Positions 43,201 to 52,021 are shown, numbered from the stretch's first letter. The stretch is DNA of 64,000 nt from Cladopsammia gracilis (GCA_022457155.1 JAJGOT010000059.1:295001-359000), one strand, 5' to 3'. The notes: generated from the sequence alone by a model not told the origin. A program made the numbers and translations.

Positions 43201-46200
43201 ACACGACAGAGAGAAATTAAGAAAACAGCATCAGATACAAACATCGCAAACACGACAAATACTTCAAATGATTCAGCAGCAAATGATCTTAACACAGACA
43301 TCCCAATGAACCCTGAAATTACGCCAGAAGAGACTTCGATTGCAAATAACGTCACAAGTGCACAGGGCACCAATCACTCACACAGTCCTGTCTTTACCAA
43401 AGACAATAAACCAGTGGTCAAGTTAGAACCGAGTTCCAAGAAAGAAGAAAAAAGCGAGGGGGCAATGAAAGATGAGCCCAAAAGTGAGACACAAAAAGCC
43501 CCGATTACACCAAAAGGAAAGTATGAATTGAGAGCGTCTACGCTTATCCCGCGGGATTACGGGGACGAGGATGAAGATGAGGAGGATGAAGGAAAGAAGA
43601 AGAATGTTGAAGCTGTGATTGACTTGACTGAGGATGAAGACGCACCTGTGGTCACAAAGGAAAAAACTCCAATCAAAAAGGACGGTCCAGGTATGCATAC
43701 ATGAAGTTATGTTTGTTTGGGTGCTGTTGGCACCTACAGTTACGTCAACTTTGTGGCTGCTAATAAATCCTGAAAGTAGCGAGTCACCGAAAATACCGAG
43801 ACCAAGTTTTCTTTTATTACATGTATACCCGACGCAATGAAGAAAGGCGGAGCCCACCCATATGGCAGTAAAATTCTTCTCATTTTTCAGCAACATTTCT
43901 TGTTGTGAGGTCTTGGAAAATTTCTGTCTCGAAAGTAGCGAGCCCCAGAGGCTACGAAATTTTGGGCTGGCTCTGAATTTTCTTTATTAAGCTGCAATCT
44001 TGGATTAGAAAAACTTCAGTGAGGTCTTGTTGGGCATACCTTGGTTTGTTCCAGACGTGGCGGACCTGCAGCTCTCTCTCTCACTGCAAATTACGCTTTT
44101 GATCATTTCAAAGACAAAACAAAGAATAAAAAATGCTCTGTAGTTTCTCAGTCAGCGATTCAGAGAGTTTGTGTGGATTGTCTGATCACGATGTAGAAGG
44201 AAATGGAAAGAAAAAGCAATTCTTTCCATACAACGAGTCTGCAGTTAATAACCAGGCCGCGGGAACGAAAAATTATCGAAAATTGTAGAGAATTCAGGTG
44301 TAAAAAAGCTCACCGAGGATTTAGAAGACAAAAGCGCAGCGGGCATGCTAGTGGACAGAACGAAAGGAAGTAATAGAAGCTAATGAGAAATATTTTGTTT
44401 TCTACCTCCAGCATGACGTCAGCTGAAAACGTCCTATGGTCACTTGTTTGTTTGTTGTTTTGTTTTCATCAGGTTTTCTCATGTTTTTATTTTCTGTTTG
44501 TTAGGAGTCTGTATTTATGTGAAGAAATCATGCGAGCCTGGTCCGTTTCTAAAGCAGACCAAAATAGCCAGTATTCCTCCTGTTATTGGACCTGCAGGCC
44601 CGAATGTTGTTCTCAGACAACTTGTTGAGCAGATTGTGTTGAGCGCTCATTCATCGAAACAGGTTCTCAAGCTTCTCGCTTCCGAGACAGATAAAATGAC
44701 AATTTCTTCGATTATCAAGGTATGTTGGTTTTGAGGTTAAAAGGATTCTTTCAGATCTCGGAGTTTAAATGCAATGATAGCGCCTAAGAGTCGGCCTTCA
44801 AACAAGAGCGAGAGTTTGAACTTTCGTCGATTCTTTATGAAAATTTAAGTAATTCAAACTCAATGAGGGCGCAAAAAAGGTGGCGGTTAAAATTGCGAAA
44901 CGTTTTTAATGCACGTGCAACATGCGCACGTGCAAAACTGTTGTTTTACTATTTTAAAAACATTTTAAAGCACGTGCAGAACTTTTTGCTTTACTTAACC
45001 TTTTTACCGCACGTGCAAAACCTTTTTTTTGTGCCGCCGTTCTCGTTGCCGTCGTTTTTAAATCGGAAAAATAACAGACTACAGTACAATGAAATTTAAC
45101 TACTGATGTTTTTATTAAATGTTCTCCTACAGACTCTAAAGACAAAGCTTTCCCTGTGTGAAAATCTTATCAGCCTCAACAGAGTTGCGTTATGTACACA
45201 CTGTGATGCAGTCAAAGGTTTGTTTTATAGCCTGAGAACAGACACCCCCTGCCCTCCCCGTATATTAATTCCTTGCAAATATTTGACAACTTCACGTTGT
45301 GTTTGAGTGGGTATTCTTTTCAGTTTGCTCCTTTGAGAATACATTGATGAGATTGTCACAGGTTTATACTTCGAAAGCGAGGCTTGGGGATGAAATTAGC
45401 TAGTCTGACATAAATATGCATAAAAGCTACAGGGGCGGATCCAGGAATTTCTGAAAGGGGGGGGGTCCGGGTGCATGCCCTCCCGGAAAATTTTCCGATC
45501 GTACCCTCGCCATTTCCAGCATTCCTAAAACTCGAGAAGCGTTTGTTAAGTCACAAAATTGACAATCAGTCAATTGGTGGAAGTGAAACAACTACGTATA
45601 AAACAATTTTATTCTATTATTTTTATGAACCACATGGGAGACACAAGTCTGAAAAGGGGGGGGGGGGGGGTCCGGACCCCCCGACCCTACCCCTGGATCC
45701 GCCACTGAGCTATTTTCTCCTGAGAAACTCACTAAAACTTCTTATGAGGACACGATAAAGCCGCAGCACAGTATAGCAGCTGAGAATTTTTTTTCACTCA
45801 TTTTTATTGTATTTTTGTTCGTTTATTTTCCAGTTACGAAGCCTGTTGAACCTCCTCGGCAACACAACGAACCTGCAGCTACGCCGAACAAGCCTGCCGC
45901 GCAAGAAAGCAGCAAATCTGTCCCGCATAAGAAGGGAACCACTAAAGAATCTACTACTAAAGTAAGCAATAAACCCGCGGGCAATCCCGTCAAGGCTGCT
46001 ACTCCCGTAAACAAACCCGCGGGTAATCCTGTGAAGGCTACAACTCCCGTTAACAAACCCGCGGGTAATTCCGTGAAAGCTCCTACTCCTGTGAACAAAC
46101 CCACGGGTGATCCCGTGAAGGCGACTTTATCTACTGCTCAAGATAACAGTAAACCCGCGGGTTTGAGTCATCTCCTGCCATCTGTTTCTGAAGTAAACAG

Positions 46201-46942
46201 CGCATCACCAGAACCTTCTAGATCTGAATCACCGAATGTCACGGCCTCGCGGATGTCGAAACACATAACAAAATGGAACGTTCCCGAAGTTGTGGATTTT
46301 ATCAAGACGACTGACTGCAATCGGTTTGCGGACGACTTTTTGAAACAGGTGAGAGACAATACATGTAAGTCTGTGGATAGAATCCTAAAGTGTGACCATT
46401 CAAATGAAAGCTACTGAGCAGTACTTTCCTGTGGTACTGTTTATTATGCTGCACAAGGTGGTTCTAACTTTTGAGTCCGTGGATGAAATCCTACAATGTG
46501 ACCATTCAAATGAAAGCAACTGAGCAGTACTTTTCTGTGGTGCTGTTTATTATACTGTACAAGATGGTTCTAACTTTTAAATCTGTGGATGAAATCCTAA
46601 AGTGTGACCATTCAAATGAAAGCTATTGAGCAGTACTTTCCTGTGGTGCTGTTTATTATGCTGTACAAGGTGGTTCTAACTTTTGAGTCTGTGGATGAAA
46701 TCCTAAAGTGTGACCATTCAAATGAAAGCTACTGAGCAGTACTTTCCTGTGGTGCTGTTTATTATGCTATGCAAGGTGGTTCTAAATTTTGAGCCTTTGT
46801 TACTTTTATTTCTCAGGAAATTGACGGTCGAGCCTTAACGTTGTTGTCTTTGGACGAGATTCACAAGTGTCTTGGGGTGACGCTTGGACCCGCCATAAAA
46901 CTTCACTTCACTGTACAGAACCTTGTAAAGAAACATCGATAA
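18705..46942 (+). CDS. SFMBT: Sfmbt homologue: four MBT repeats, SLED and SAM domains (complete, 15 coding exons)
   Basis: Exons: 18705-18792, 22198-22289, 35947-36193, 37497-37585, 38445-38685, 39936-40045, 40322-40577, 41397-41479, 42034-42271, 42957-42993, 43197-43690, 44505-44719, 45133-45217, 45834-46348, 46817-46942. They sum to 2916 bp (971 residues plus stop), and phases agree at every junction. An in-frame TAG at 18690 makes the ATG at 18705 the first possible start. Domains: a basic NLS-like KRKK (9-12), the FSWEEYLKKC lead-in (about 40), MBT1-4 (60-481), an acidic linker with a SUMO-interacting VIDLT (634-638), SLED (659-758), a Lys/Pro repeat (about 800-875), and SAM (about 905-971). 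Sfmbt proteins read mono- and dimethyl-lysine and act in nuclear Polycomb repression (PhoRC with Pho in flies). Human SFMBT1/2 are about 870-890 residues with the same order. MBTD1 lacks SAM and L3MBTL has three MBT repeats, so Sfmbt is the best fit. Confidence 0.92.
19755..20625. repeat. Satellite of alternating hairpin half-units (about 68-bp unit)
   Basis: About a dozen units, each made of two related halves of roughly 34 bp. One half is of the form gcggg-accaaaactgttaa-cccgc, the other gtggg-actaaactgttaa-cccac, separated by caaaaattaaatgat or aaaacaaa. In many half-units the 5-bp stems remain complementary even though the second base pair switches C-G to T-A. Some units have wobble or broken stems. 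Confidence 0.85.
20626..21300. other. Unclassified interior of the long repeat element
   Basis: A-rich on the + strand with G runs. A 152-codon minus-strand frame (21273-20815) is low-complexity, rich in Phe, Leu, Ser and Pro, and resembles no family I know. I consider it chance. Confidence 0.4.
21655..21875. repeat. Tandem duplication of about 110 bp
   Basis: Two copies share caggtttttcgggaaaat, cactttgct and tcataatttttgcagaat, at about 21655-21750 and 21763-21870. Intron 1 of Sfmbt, non-coding. Confidence 0.75.
21949..22137. mobile_element. MITE with gtagttccagaaaa ends, forward copy
   Basis: The inverted ends are (g)tagttccagaaaa and ttttctggaactgca. A second, inverted copy of the whole element is at 37070-37262, so the boundaries are well supported. 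It lies 60 bp before Sfmbt exon 2. Confidence 0.85.
22290..23599. other. Start of Sfmbt intron 2; Penelope-type terminus
   Basis: No coding content seen. The segment 23000-23230 resembles a Penelope terminal region (compare 7.4 and 17.5 kb) with a hammerhead-like core. Confidence 0.45.
23059..23107 (-). ncRNA. Hammerhead-like ribozyme with paired stems I and II
   Basis: Minus strand: ATCGC, CTGAAGA, a stem II GACT/AGTC, GAAA, CGTC, GCGAT. The flanking ATCGC and GCGAT pair perfectly as stem I, and both conserved boxes are canonical. This is the best preserved of three such motifs in the window. Helix III is not visible, so cleavage might need a dimeric form. Confidence 0.55.
23600..24031. mobile_element. 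MITE with ggccctatttacatg ends
   Basis: The left end ggccctatttacatg and right end catataaatagggcc are inverted. Internal gatgatcctag motifs repeat several times in both orientations. About 430 bp, non-coding. Confidence 0.75.
24032..28179. other. Sfmbt intron 2, largely featureless
   Basis: No exon, RNA gene or clear element recognised in this 4.1 kb. A segment at about 26440-26500 (ggatcttagac ... gaagaaacac) resembles 29570-29620 inside the pogo-like element, so a decayed relative may lie here. All open frames are short and without family similarity. Confidence 0.4.
28180..28482. repeat. Direct duplication of about 135 bp
   Basis: The two copies (about 28190-28318 and 28353-28482) share cttgaatttttgataaaata and ggctttgtcaggccacaaac-type sequence, with modest divergence. 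Non-coding. Confidence 0.75.
29259..30689. mobile_element. Pogo-like non-autonomous element, 1.43 kb
   Basis: The inverted ends cagtcaaacctgtatata and tatacaggtttgactg are flanked by TA at 29257-29258 and 30690-30691. Sub-terminal cctgtatataacggtcac motifs are repeated at both ends (29265-29470, 30602-30665). It is inserted within the DIRS remnant. No transposase frame. Confidence 0.85.
31831..32330 (-). pseudogene. DIRS reverse transcriptase/RNase H fragment
   Basis: Encodes GHLWSDKGK, LLYLELLAVFMGLQTF, RILTDNPTAIAVLNHMG and IWEWCIDRQ. These are the family-typical W-S, LELLA, DN-TAV-INHMG and IWEWC blocks of the DIRS RNase H domain. A D-to-N-like decay and loss of the adjacent palm make it inactive. 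The frame continues upstream into unrelated foldback sequence. Confidence 0.75.
32270..33085. repeat. Two adjacent inverted repeats inside the DIRS remnant
   Basis: The first pair is about 32275-32376 against 32522-32622 (ctcactattagataaccggg, inverted). Its left arm is part of the RNase H coding sequence, so a coding piece was duplicated in inverted form. The second pair is 32776-32805 against 33045-33078 (gcagaggagccaaatttgac, inverted), a separate MITE-like palindrome with additional internal symmetry (ggggtcccgc). Confidence 0.7.
33202..33228. repeat. (TTGC)n microsatellite
   Basis: About six TTGC units. They lie in unclassified sequence (33090-33860) between the foldback and the RT fragment. 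Confidence 0.85.
33871..34217 (-). pseudogene. DIRS reverse transcriptase N-terminal fragment
   Basis: The minus strand encodes CAIIGNEVAKLLSRSIIE, then VFFPIFIRPKKDGGHRLI and LNLKGLNQFV, the opening of the DIRS reverse transcriptase domain. Farther upstream is a degraded GCITKSITSDKEL segment. A stop follows QFVTYHHF near 33870, where the rest of the palm should begin. Confidence 0.75.
34251..35290 (-). pseudogene. DIRS gag-like region, frameshifted
   Basis: Several overlapping minus-strand frames. The first part is Gln/Ser-rich (MSHQTGASDSQPGNNSQPE). A middle part includes NPEIWDQMNNSKRKADLRV, and a late part is Arg/Lys/Gly-rich (GAGKSGATRFSRPYNF). This composition and order fit DIRS ORF1. 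The breaks show it is not functional. Confidence 0.5.
35947..42271 (+). CDS. SFMBT: Sfmbt exons 3-9: MBT repeats 1-4
   Basis: MBT1 is exon 35947-36193 (PGMKLECMD, YWVAT, DFWCD, PIGWC). A linker, 37497-37585, contains NWATFLKHDL. MBT2 is 38445-38685 (YWVAS, LGWG), with linker 39936-40045 (KDWAQVRGRL). MBT3 is 40322-40577 (VKLEAVNPKDPS, FPVGWC), with linker 41397-41479 (WQTYLEFTKS). MBT4 is 42034-42271 (MKLEAVDQTEPS, YDVESFDLYPVGWC). MBT and linker exons alternate with phases 0-in/1-out and 1-in/0-out, one repeat per exon pair, which indicates ancestral repeat duplication. In flies the fourth repeat forms the methyl-lysine pocket. MBT2 is the most diverged (LGWG), as in other Sfmbt proteins. 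Confidence 0.92.
36773..37451. mobile_element. Pogo-like MITE with cagtaaaaacc ends, interrupted
   Basis: The ends cagtaaaaacctgcaagtaa and ttacttgcggatttttactg are inverted, with TA on both sides. Internal aacaggttcttgtat motifs repeat. A second MITE sits inside at 37070-37262. It lies 45 bp upstream of the Sfmbt linker exon at 37497. Confidence 0.85.
37070..37262. mobile_element. MITE with gtagttccagaaaa ends, inverted copy
   Basis: Reverse-complement relative of 21949-22137, sharing aagccaacattttagaagca and the G-rich blocks. Nested in the pogo-like MITE at 36773-37451. Confidence 0.85.
38000..38086 (+). CDS. SFMBT: Possible 29-codon cassette exon of Sfmbt
   Basis: Between exons 37497-37585 (ends phase 0) and 38445-38685 (starts phase 0) lies an 87-bp open segment. 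It starts after an acceptor (gatcag) and ends at a donor (atg|gtatgg). It encodes FEKLYRMLERVFHMVSKHLN and nine more residues, with mixed hydrophobic and charged composition. Being a multiple of three in phase 0, it could be included or skipped without a frame change. Human and fly Sfmbt have no matching segment that I know of, so it may be lineage-specific or fortuitous. Confidence 0.3.
38747..38952. mobile_element. CCCTTT-type TTAA MITE, single-unit copy
   Basis: The ends ccctttcactcccaagagtg and ctgggagtgaaaggg are flanked by TTAA at 38743-38746 and 38953-38956. Intron copy just after the MBT2 exon; nearly identical to 14374-14579. Confidence 0.9.
39360..39795 (-). mobile_element. tRNA-derived SINE-like element with embedded palindrome cluster
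   Basis: On the minus strand, a tRNA-like head (gcctggttagttcagttgat, A-box-like) begins near 39790. The 3' side on the + strand at 39362 carries an A run. At 39512-39582 gcgctacgcgattcgcgtagc and its relatives form a cluster of perfect hairpins, GC-rich and unlike the flanks. Confidence 0.5.
42705..42830. mobile_element. Pogo-type terminal fragment
   Basis: Repeats of tataacgaa/ttataacgagg with an end-like cctcgatataacga (about 42711-42724), similar in style to the other pogo-type ends in the window. Complete boundaries are not found. Confidence 0.4.
42957..43690 (+). CDS. SFMBT: Sfmbt exons 10-11: linker with SUMO-related motifs
   Basis: Exon 10 (42957-42993) is only 37 bp (RPEENRRLASL). 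Exon 11 (43197-43690) is Ser/Thr/Asn-rich, then highly charged. It contains VKLE at residues 568-571, a sumoylation consensus with Lys569, and VIDLTEDED at 634-642, a classic SUMO-interacting motif with acidic tail. An acidic patch (DEDEDEEDEG) sits between them. The donor g|gtatgc ends phase 1 and joins the SLED exon. Confidence 0.85.
44505..45217 (+). CDS. SFMBT: Sfmbt exons 12-13: SLED domain
   Basis: Exon 44505-44719 encodes GVCIYVKKSCEPGPFL, then IPPVIGPAG, VLRQLVEQIVLSAHSSKQVL. Exon 45133-45217 encodes LSLCENLISLNRVALCTHCD and AVK. The order (V-x-Y-x-N/K, GP-L, GP, LR-x-x-V, LxxC) follows the Scm-like embedded domain of Sfmbt and Scm, which binds double-stranded DNA. These are the parental or sister copies of the exons at 6429, 6955 and 12944. 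Confidence 0.88.
45430..45707. mobile_element. hAT-like MITE with caggggcggatcc ends
   Basis: The ends caggggcggatccagg and cctggatccgccactg are inverted. A second inverted pair of G/C runs flanks the body. Ends beginning CAG(G/T)GGCGG are common in hAT-type non-autonomous elements. It lies in the Sfmbt intron after SLED exon 13. Confidence 0.75.
45834..46942 (+). CDS. SFMBT: Sfmbt exons 14-15: Lys/Pro repeat and SAM domain
   Basis: Exon 14 (45834-46348) begins VTKPVEPPRQHNEP and holds about four tandem 42-bp units encoding NKPAGNPVKATTPV-like peptides (about 45967-46130). It then enters SAM helix 1-2: ITKWNVPEVVDFIKTTDC. Exon 15 (46817-46942) completes SAM: EIDGRALTLLSLDEIHKCLG and LGPAIKLHFTVQNLVKKHR, then TAA. 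Human SFMBT SAM has the same DIDGQALLLLTL and LGPAIKL blocks. SAM domains of this group polymerise or pair with Scm/Ph. Confidence 0.9.
45967..46130 (+). repeat. SFMBT: Coding minisatellite, 42-bp unit
   Basis: Four in-frame copies of a 14-residue Lys/Pro/Gly unit (NKP[A/T]G[N/D][P/S]VKA[A/T/P]TP[V]), with an extra partial cggcaat-type unit on each side (SKPAG at about 46148). Copy number is likely polymorphic. Confidence 0.85.
46373..46795 (-). repeat. Tandem array of CCCTTT-MITE interior, four units
   Basis: Four units of about 105 bp, each with gtggatgaaatcctaaagtg, gaccattcaaatgaaagc and ggttctaacttttgag, in opposite orientation to the MITE copies at 14.4 and 38.7 kb. The MITE's own ends are missing. 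The array fills most of the last Sfmbt intron. Confidence 0.85.
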
Positions 46943-47361
46943 CACACGCTGATATATGTCAACCACGAACAATTTGCTTCCAGGACTTCGAATTGTGGTA
47001 CTGACAAACCTTTCAAGGACGCGCGTAGCTTTGTTTTCTGCGAAAATCGTTTCTGTAAACTGATTGTAGTGGAGTTTGCGATTTAGCGGATTCTGAGAAA
47101 ATCGTTTTGGAGAATCGATTGATCTGAGCCCGCAGTTATCCTGCTTAGCTTGTGAAGTCGTGGCCTGATGTTTTCGGAGGGCAATGGTATTCTTTCCTCA
47201 ATGGACAACATAAATCGGAAACTGCTCGTAAATATTTCAGAAATGATGTTACGGAAGGGAATTGAATACTTCCTTTGCCTTGTTCTGGTTAGGTAAATTT
47301 GTTTTGCTGTAACTGACTTTTTAAACGGTTTTTCATAAACGGTTTTTATTGGGTAAATTAA
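46943..47361. other. Sfmbt 3' UTR and flank
   Basis: No further coding sequence. No canonical AATAAA is found close to the stop, so the transcript end cannot be placed. Confidence 0.4.
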
Positions 47362-47833
47362 GGTGGCTCCCAACAATTTCCAGCACTTGCCAAGACTTAG
47401 ATTTTGATGGGTCATTAAAACCACTCTTTATCAGTTGATGCTACAATCATGGTGTCAAACGAATGCCCAATGAATGGTGAACACGTTGTTATCATTTTTG
47501 TGACACAATATGTTACCATAGCAACAGTATAATGTGCTGAAAACACCCTTAATTTTAGCTTTAAGTGTTAATAACTCAAAAATGACTCGGTGAACCCCAT
47601 TTTTTATTGTCGAATTTTGATTAGCAGGATAAGATGCAACTTTTGGCAAAGTTTTAAAAAAATCTGTACATGGGGTTCAGAGCCACCTTATTGTTGTGTG
47701 TGATAACAACGTGTTCACTAATCATTGGACATTCGTTTGATTTCATGATTGTAGCATCAACTGATGAAGAGTGGTTATAACGACCTATCAAAATCTAAGT
47801 CTTGGAAAGTGCTGGAAACTGTTGGGAGCCACC
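47362..47833. mobile_element. GGTGGCTC-type TTAA MITE, complete
   Basis: The ends ggtggctcccaacaatttcc and ggaaactgttgggagccacc are inverted and flanked by TTAA at 47358-47361 and 47834-47837. Internal palindromic segments include aatgcccaatgaatgg / ctaatcattggacatt. Non-coding. Confidence 0.9.
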
Positions 47834-47837
47834 TTAA

Positions 47838-48182
47838 GCAAAAGTGTAGTCTTATCTTTGACGGAAAAAGCTTGGGGACTTTCTCACCGCCAAGTATTCA
47901 AAAGAAGCGAATGTACGAAATTTAGTTCATGGGATCACAAGGAAACCAAGGAAGTGTTTCCGCCCTGTACATAAAAGAAACAAGAAGACTTGTTTTCTAA
48001 ACGTGTTGGTTAGCGCTTTCACCCCGAAAACTACAGTTCGCTGTAAACAATACGTTTGCTTTTGCTTCATTTGTATTTATTTCATGCAAGCTTCAAACAA
48101 CACTGTTGATATAAAACATCTTCTTGGGCTCGTTGTAGATGGATTAATTTTATTATGTATGTTATCAAAGAATTTGTAGCTG
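47838..48182. other. Spacer, nothing recognised
   Basis: AT-rich, without coding frame or repeat structure that I can support. Confidence 0.4.
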
Positions 48183-48594
48183 CAGTCAACTCTCGAAGAC
48201 CGATACCGTCGGTTATACCGAAGTTATACCGAAGTTATACCGTTGGGTACCGTCGGTTATGCAACCGTCTGTCTTGTAGAAGTGTCTGTCTTATAGACAG
48301 TTACAGTTGAGTGAGTGACTGAAGTCCGGTAGGGGTCTTTTTAGGGGTCTCTCTAGGGGTCTCCGAAGGGTTTAGGGGTCTCCCTAGTTAGGTGTCCGAA
48401 TAAGCTTATTCGGAGTTCTAAAAAACACGTGCGCGCGTCGGGAAAAAAACAAGGTTTAATCAAAAATACAATAGAATTCAAATTCAACTATTTTAAATAA
48501 CAAAAGATGAGAATAATCTCGGGATAAAAACGCATGCCCACTGAACCTATTCTTAACTTCAAACTCCGAACTCGCTTATAGCGAGAGTTGACTG
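48183..48594. mobile_element. MITE with cagtcaactctcg ends
   Basis: The ends cagtcaactctcg and cgagagttgactg are perfect inverted repeats. Short internal arrays follow (ttataccgaag three times, aggggtct five times). Pogo-like in style. Confidence 0.8.
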
Positions 48595-49007
48595 TGCTTG
48601 TTTTTATATAAATTATATTAAGCTTAGACTATTTGGAATCATTAAGGAAACTTGTATCATTTTTAGCTCTCCGGACTTTCTTTAGTTGTTTGTATCAGTG
48701 ACGTTTGTATCAGCTTCTTGCGGCAGCCGAATCTCCCACCGGGCAGTCTCGCTAACCCGCTGAGTGATCAGCATCAAATTTCTCCTTGTTATGTCAATGT
48801 ACAATCAATTAGAGCGATCATGGGAATTAAGGATATGATCACCCAAGATGAATTCTCTTGATATTTTAACAACTTCTCCCCACAACTGCTTTTAGAAATG
48901 TATGGAGACAAGGAAAGAGAATTTGTAGTTTGAGGATTAAAAAGAGAGAAGAGCGTTCGCTTCTTGGTGGAAGATCGACTGAAGCTCAAATAGTGGGTTT
49001 CATAATA
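48595..49007. other. Spacer, nothing recognised
   Basis: A 128-codon minus-strand open frame (49175-48789) overlaps the MITE at 49008 and has no recognisable domain. I treat it as chance. Confidence 0.4.
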
Positions 49008-49151
49008 CAGTCGAACCTCCATAATACGGACACCAAAGGGACAGACCAAAGTGTCCGTATTATAGAGGTAGGGAATGTATGAATTTTTGTATCTTAGGGA
49101 CCAAGACAACTGTCCGTAATAGAGAGGTGTCCGTAAGGAGATGTTCGACTG
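49008..49151. mobile_element. 144-bp pogo-like MITE
   Basis: The ends cagtcgaacctcc and ggagatgttcgactg are flanked by TA on both sides. Internal tgtccgtattatagaggt units are the same motif that is massively expanded at 60.97-62.3 kb. Confidence 0.9.
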
Positions 49152-49301
49152 TATAATGTAATCATTTCCAATCATAATTCTATGCCAAGCTTTCAGCTTT
49201 ATAAGTTGTAAGTATAGGACTCCAATCCAGCCACGTTCTTCATCCGTTATTCGTATGTTTTAACTTTAGAGTGTTTTCAAATCTGACTTGATTGGCCTTC
49301 A

Positions 49302-49680
49302 CCCTTTAACTCCCAGAGTGCCAAAGATCAAAATTCAATTAAAATCCTAAATTTCATCTTATAAAATATTGAAAAACATATGTTACCATGCAAAAGTACT
49401 GCTGAAGAGGTTTCATTTGAATGGTCCCACCATAGGATTTCATCCACAGACTCAAAAGTTAGAAGAAATGGTACCATGCAAAAGTACTGCTGAAGAGGTT
49501 TCATTTGAATGGTCACACCATAGGATTTCATCAACAGACTCAAAAGTTAGAACAAATGGTACCATGCAAAAGTACTGCTGAAGAGGTTTCATTTGAATGG
49601 TCACACCATAGGATTTCATCCACAGACTCAAAAGTTAGAACTACACTACATGTCTCCATAATTGACTCTGGGAGTGAAAG
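49302..49680. mobile_element. CCCTTT-type MITE with three internal units
   Basis: The ends accctttaactcccagagtg and ctctgggagtgaaag enclose three tandem copies (about 87 bp each) of the internal block catgcaaaagtactgctgaa to actcaaaagttagaa. The TTAA flanks have been lost by mutation. Confidence 0.85.
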
Positions 49681-49961
49681 CGTGTAGCCAACACGTGATT
49701 TCACTTGGCGTGAAACCAGGTGATGGTTTTCTCAGAAGCGGCCAATCAAAAGACTTAGTGGAAAAGAACCTTTAGCCTCGTTCCTGAAACAATAGTTATA
49801 GTTATTGGCTATTTTGCATTTTAATCAATGTAAGGATATTTTTATGGTTTGCCTTGCTTAGCTATCAATTATTCCAACTTCCAAGGTTTGTTCTAGTGTA
49901 AGAGTTTGATTTGTTTTATCCATAACGTTTGAAAATTAAACGCAAGGTATTTTCAACTGCT

Positions 49962-50096
49962 GGGCCCGGTTGTTCAAAGGGTGGACAGCGCTATTCACCG
50001 GATAAATCATTATCCAGCGGATAACACAACGGATTTTGTTGATACTTATCCACTGGATAGTTATTTATCCGTCCACCTTTTGAACAACCGGGGCCT
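49962..50096. mobile_element. 135-bp palindromic MITE (ggcccggttgttcaaa ends)
   Basis: The ends ggcccggttgttcaaagggtg and cctttt-gaacaaccggggcc are inverted. Paired inner ggataaatcattatcc / ggatagttatttatcc segments make it almost fully self-complementary. Confidence 0.85.
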
Positions 50097-51708
50097 GGTC
50101 TTTAATTGATTCAATAAATCGCAAGGTTTTGTAGGCAACTCGGAGTTGTTCTTTGTTTCTCGAGTTAAACTGGTTAAATGAAATTCCTTCCTACGATGAA
50201 CCATTTGGAGCTCCAAGTAAACACGTGACCGGTGCCAAGCGCGGAAAAACGTGCAACAGGTTCATGCGCGGGAAAACTAGACTCGTACCAAGTCGCTATT
50301 TTTCATTTGTGATTGTGACTTGCACGCACCAGTTTTCCCGCGCTTGTCGCCGGCTACATGCGCTATTCGTGCGGGAAGAGATTAAATTCAAGTGAAGTGG
50401 GGCATAACACACCCTGCGCTTCTTTTCGCTTGTCCCCTTCTCCTCGAAGTGCTATAAATAGAGACTGAGTACGAATCTGAGGGAAAACGTGCAACTTGTT
50501 CCAAGAGCTGAAAAATACTATAGGCAATCGGAGCCGATTGTGGAAAACATGGTAATTTTTTGTGATACGATGCAGCAAAACTGTTACGTCATCGCTCAAG
50601 ACTCGTATTGTGACGTCATCATTGGTGGTTTCCTCAGCTTTGAATTCAGCTTTTTGGCGCTAGATTTCACGTGTAGTGTCACGTGACTTCTGTTGTAAAC
50701 AAACCGCGAAAGTTAAGACATCCGTTCTGACCCACGTACTACACGTGTATGAACTACGTGTCACTATTTGAAGTTCCTGTTAATGATTTTTTTTTCCATT
50801 GCTTAAAAAGCCTGAAAGTATTTGAAAACTCAGAGCAGAAAAAATAATGAGTTTTTTGCGCATGACTGGAGGTGCAGTTAGTACAGTGTTTTGTAAAGCT
50901 AGAAAATACTGTATGTTAAAGCCCTTATCTACCATAACAGCATCGCCTGACTCTAATTTTTCTAGAAAATCTGACATTTACGATCTCCTTGTCACTAACA
51001 CTTCCACTATATAACTTTGACACAAAGTTAAAATGCAGAATAGGAGACATTGAAATAAGTAACTTAATGTGTTTGAGGACTTGTATTGACTGTAGGTAGA
51101 TCTTTGGCCGGGTGGCTTACAAGGTTTTTCAACATAGAATTCAGTACAATCTATTATTGCTCTCAGATTCTTAAAGCAATTCTTTTTGAAGCAATTTTGT
51201 TTAGGTATCCCAATTTATTCCTCTTTAGTCAAGAAGGGTAAAAGAAACCTCAATTCTTTTTCTAGAAATAAATATTATGCTTCCAGTTCCTGTGGTAATG
51301 CCAAACACATCACATAGCATTTCCGAACTTGGGTTTCCTCAAGTCTCAATAGAGTAAACAGAAATTGCTCTTTGGTTGTCAGCTTAGCCAGCTCTTGCCT
51401 TTGCTGAAAAAAAAAAATATTACCGCTGATAACAAAAACTCTTAAAACTATAGAGTACAACAGACTGTCGAATCAAAAATCGATGAACTTACCCTTTCGT
51501 TACTATACTAGCAACAGCAGATATTGGGTCATGATCATCTTGCGTTGGACCATTTCCACCAACAAAGTGTACACTACAAATATAACTGTCCTTTGTACGC
51601 ACGAACGAGTCACCGCGATGACATGCCTTTATCCACTTTTGCCTTCTCTCGTTTTGTCTAACTGCGCCAAGAAAATGGAAGAACTCGACTGGATAACCCC
51701 CCCCCCCC

Positions 51709-52021
51709 CGGGGGGGGGGACTCTCATATAAAAATGACGGGGTTGCTCGTCGTACCTTTTAGGGGTCAAAATTTGTAGATTGGTACCGCTTAGGGTAGTT
51801 AAATCTAAATTGACTACCGTTAGAATAATCGCGGTACCTTTGAGGGTATGAGCCGAAAAAATATGACAGAATATGACATGTGTTGTTTAGAATTGGTACA
51901 TCTTAGGGGTAAAAATTATTTTGAGCCACGCCAATCAAACGAAATTCTGGTACCTTTTAGGGTGTTTTTCGAAAATTTCCGACGAGCACCCCGTCATTTT
52001 TATATGTGAGTCCCCCACCGG
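51709..52021. mobile_element. MITE with ggggactctcatataaaa ends
   Basis: The left end gggggactctcatataaaaa, followed by tgacggggt, is repeated inverted at 51985-52021 (accccgtca, tttttatatgtgagtccccc). Internal gtaccttttaggg repeats occur in both halves. Inserted in the transposon remnant. Confidence 0.85.

Noticed and set aside
48789..49175. 128-codon minus-strand frame
   Set aside because: Runs into a TA-flanked MITE and shows no domain or start context.
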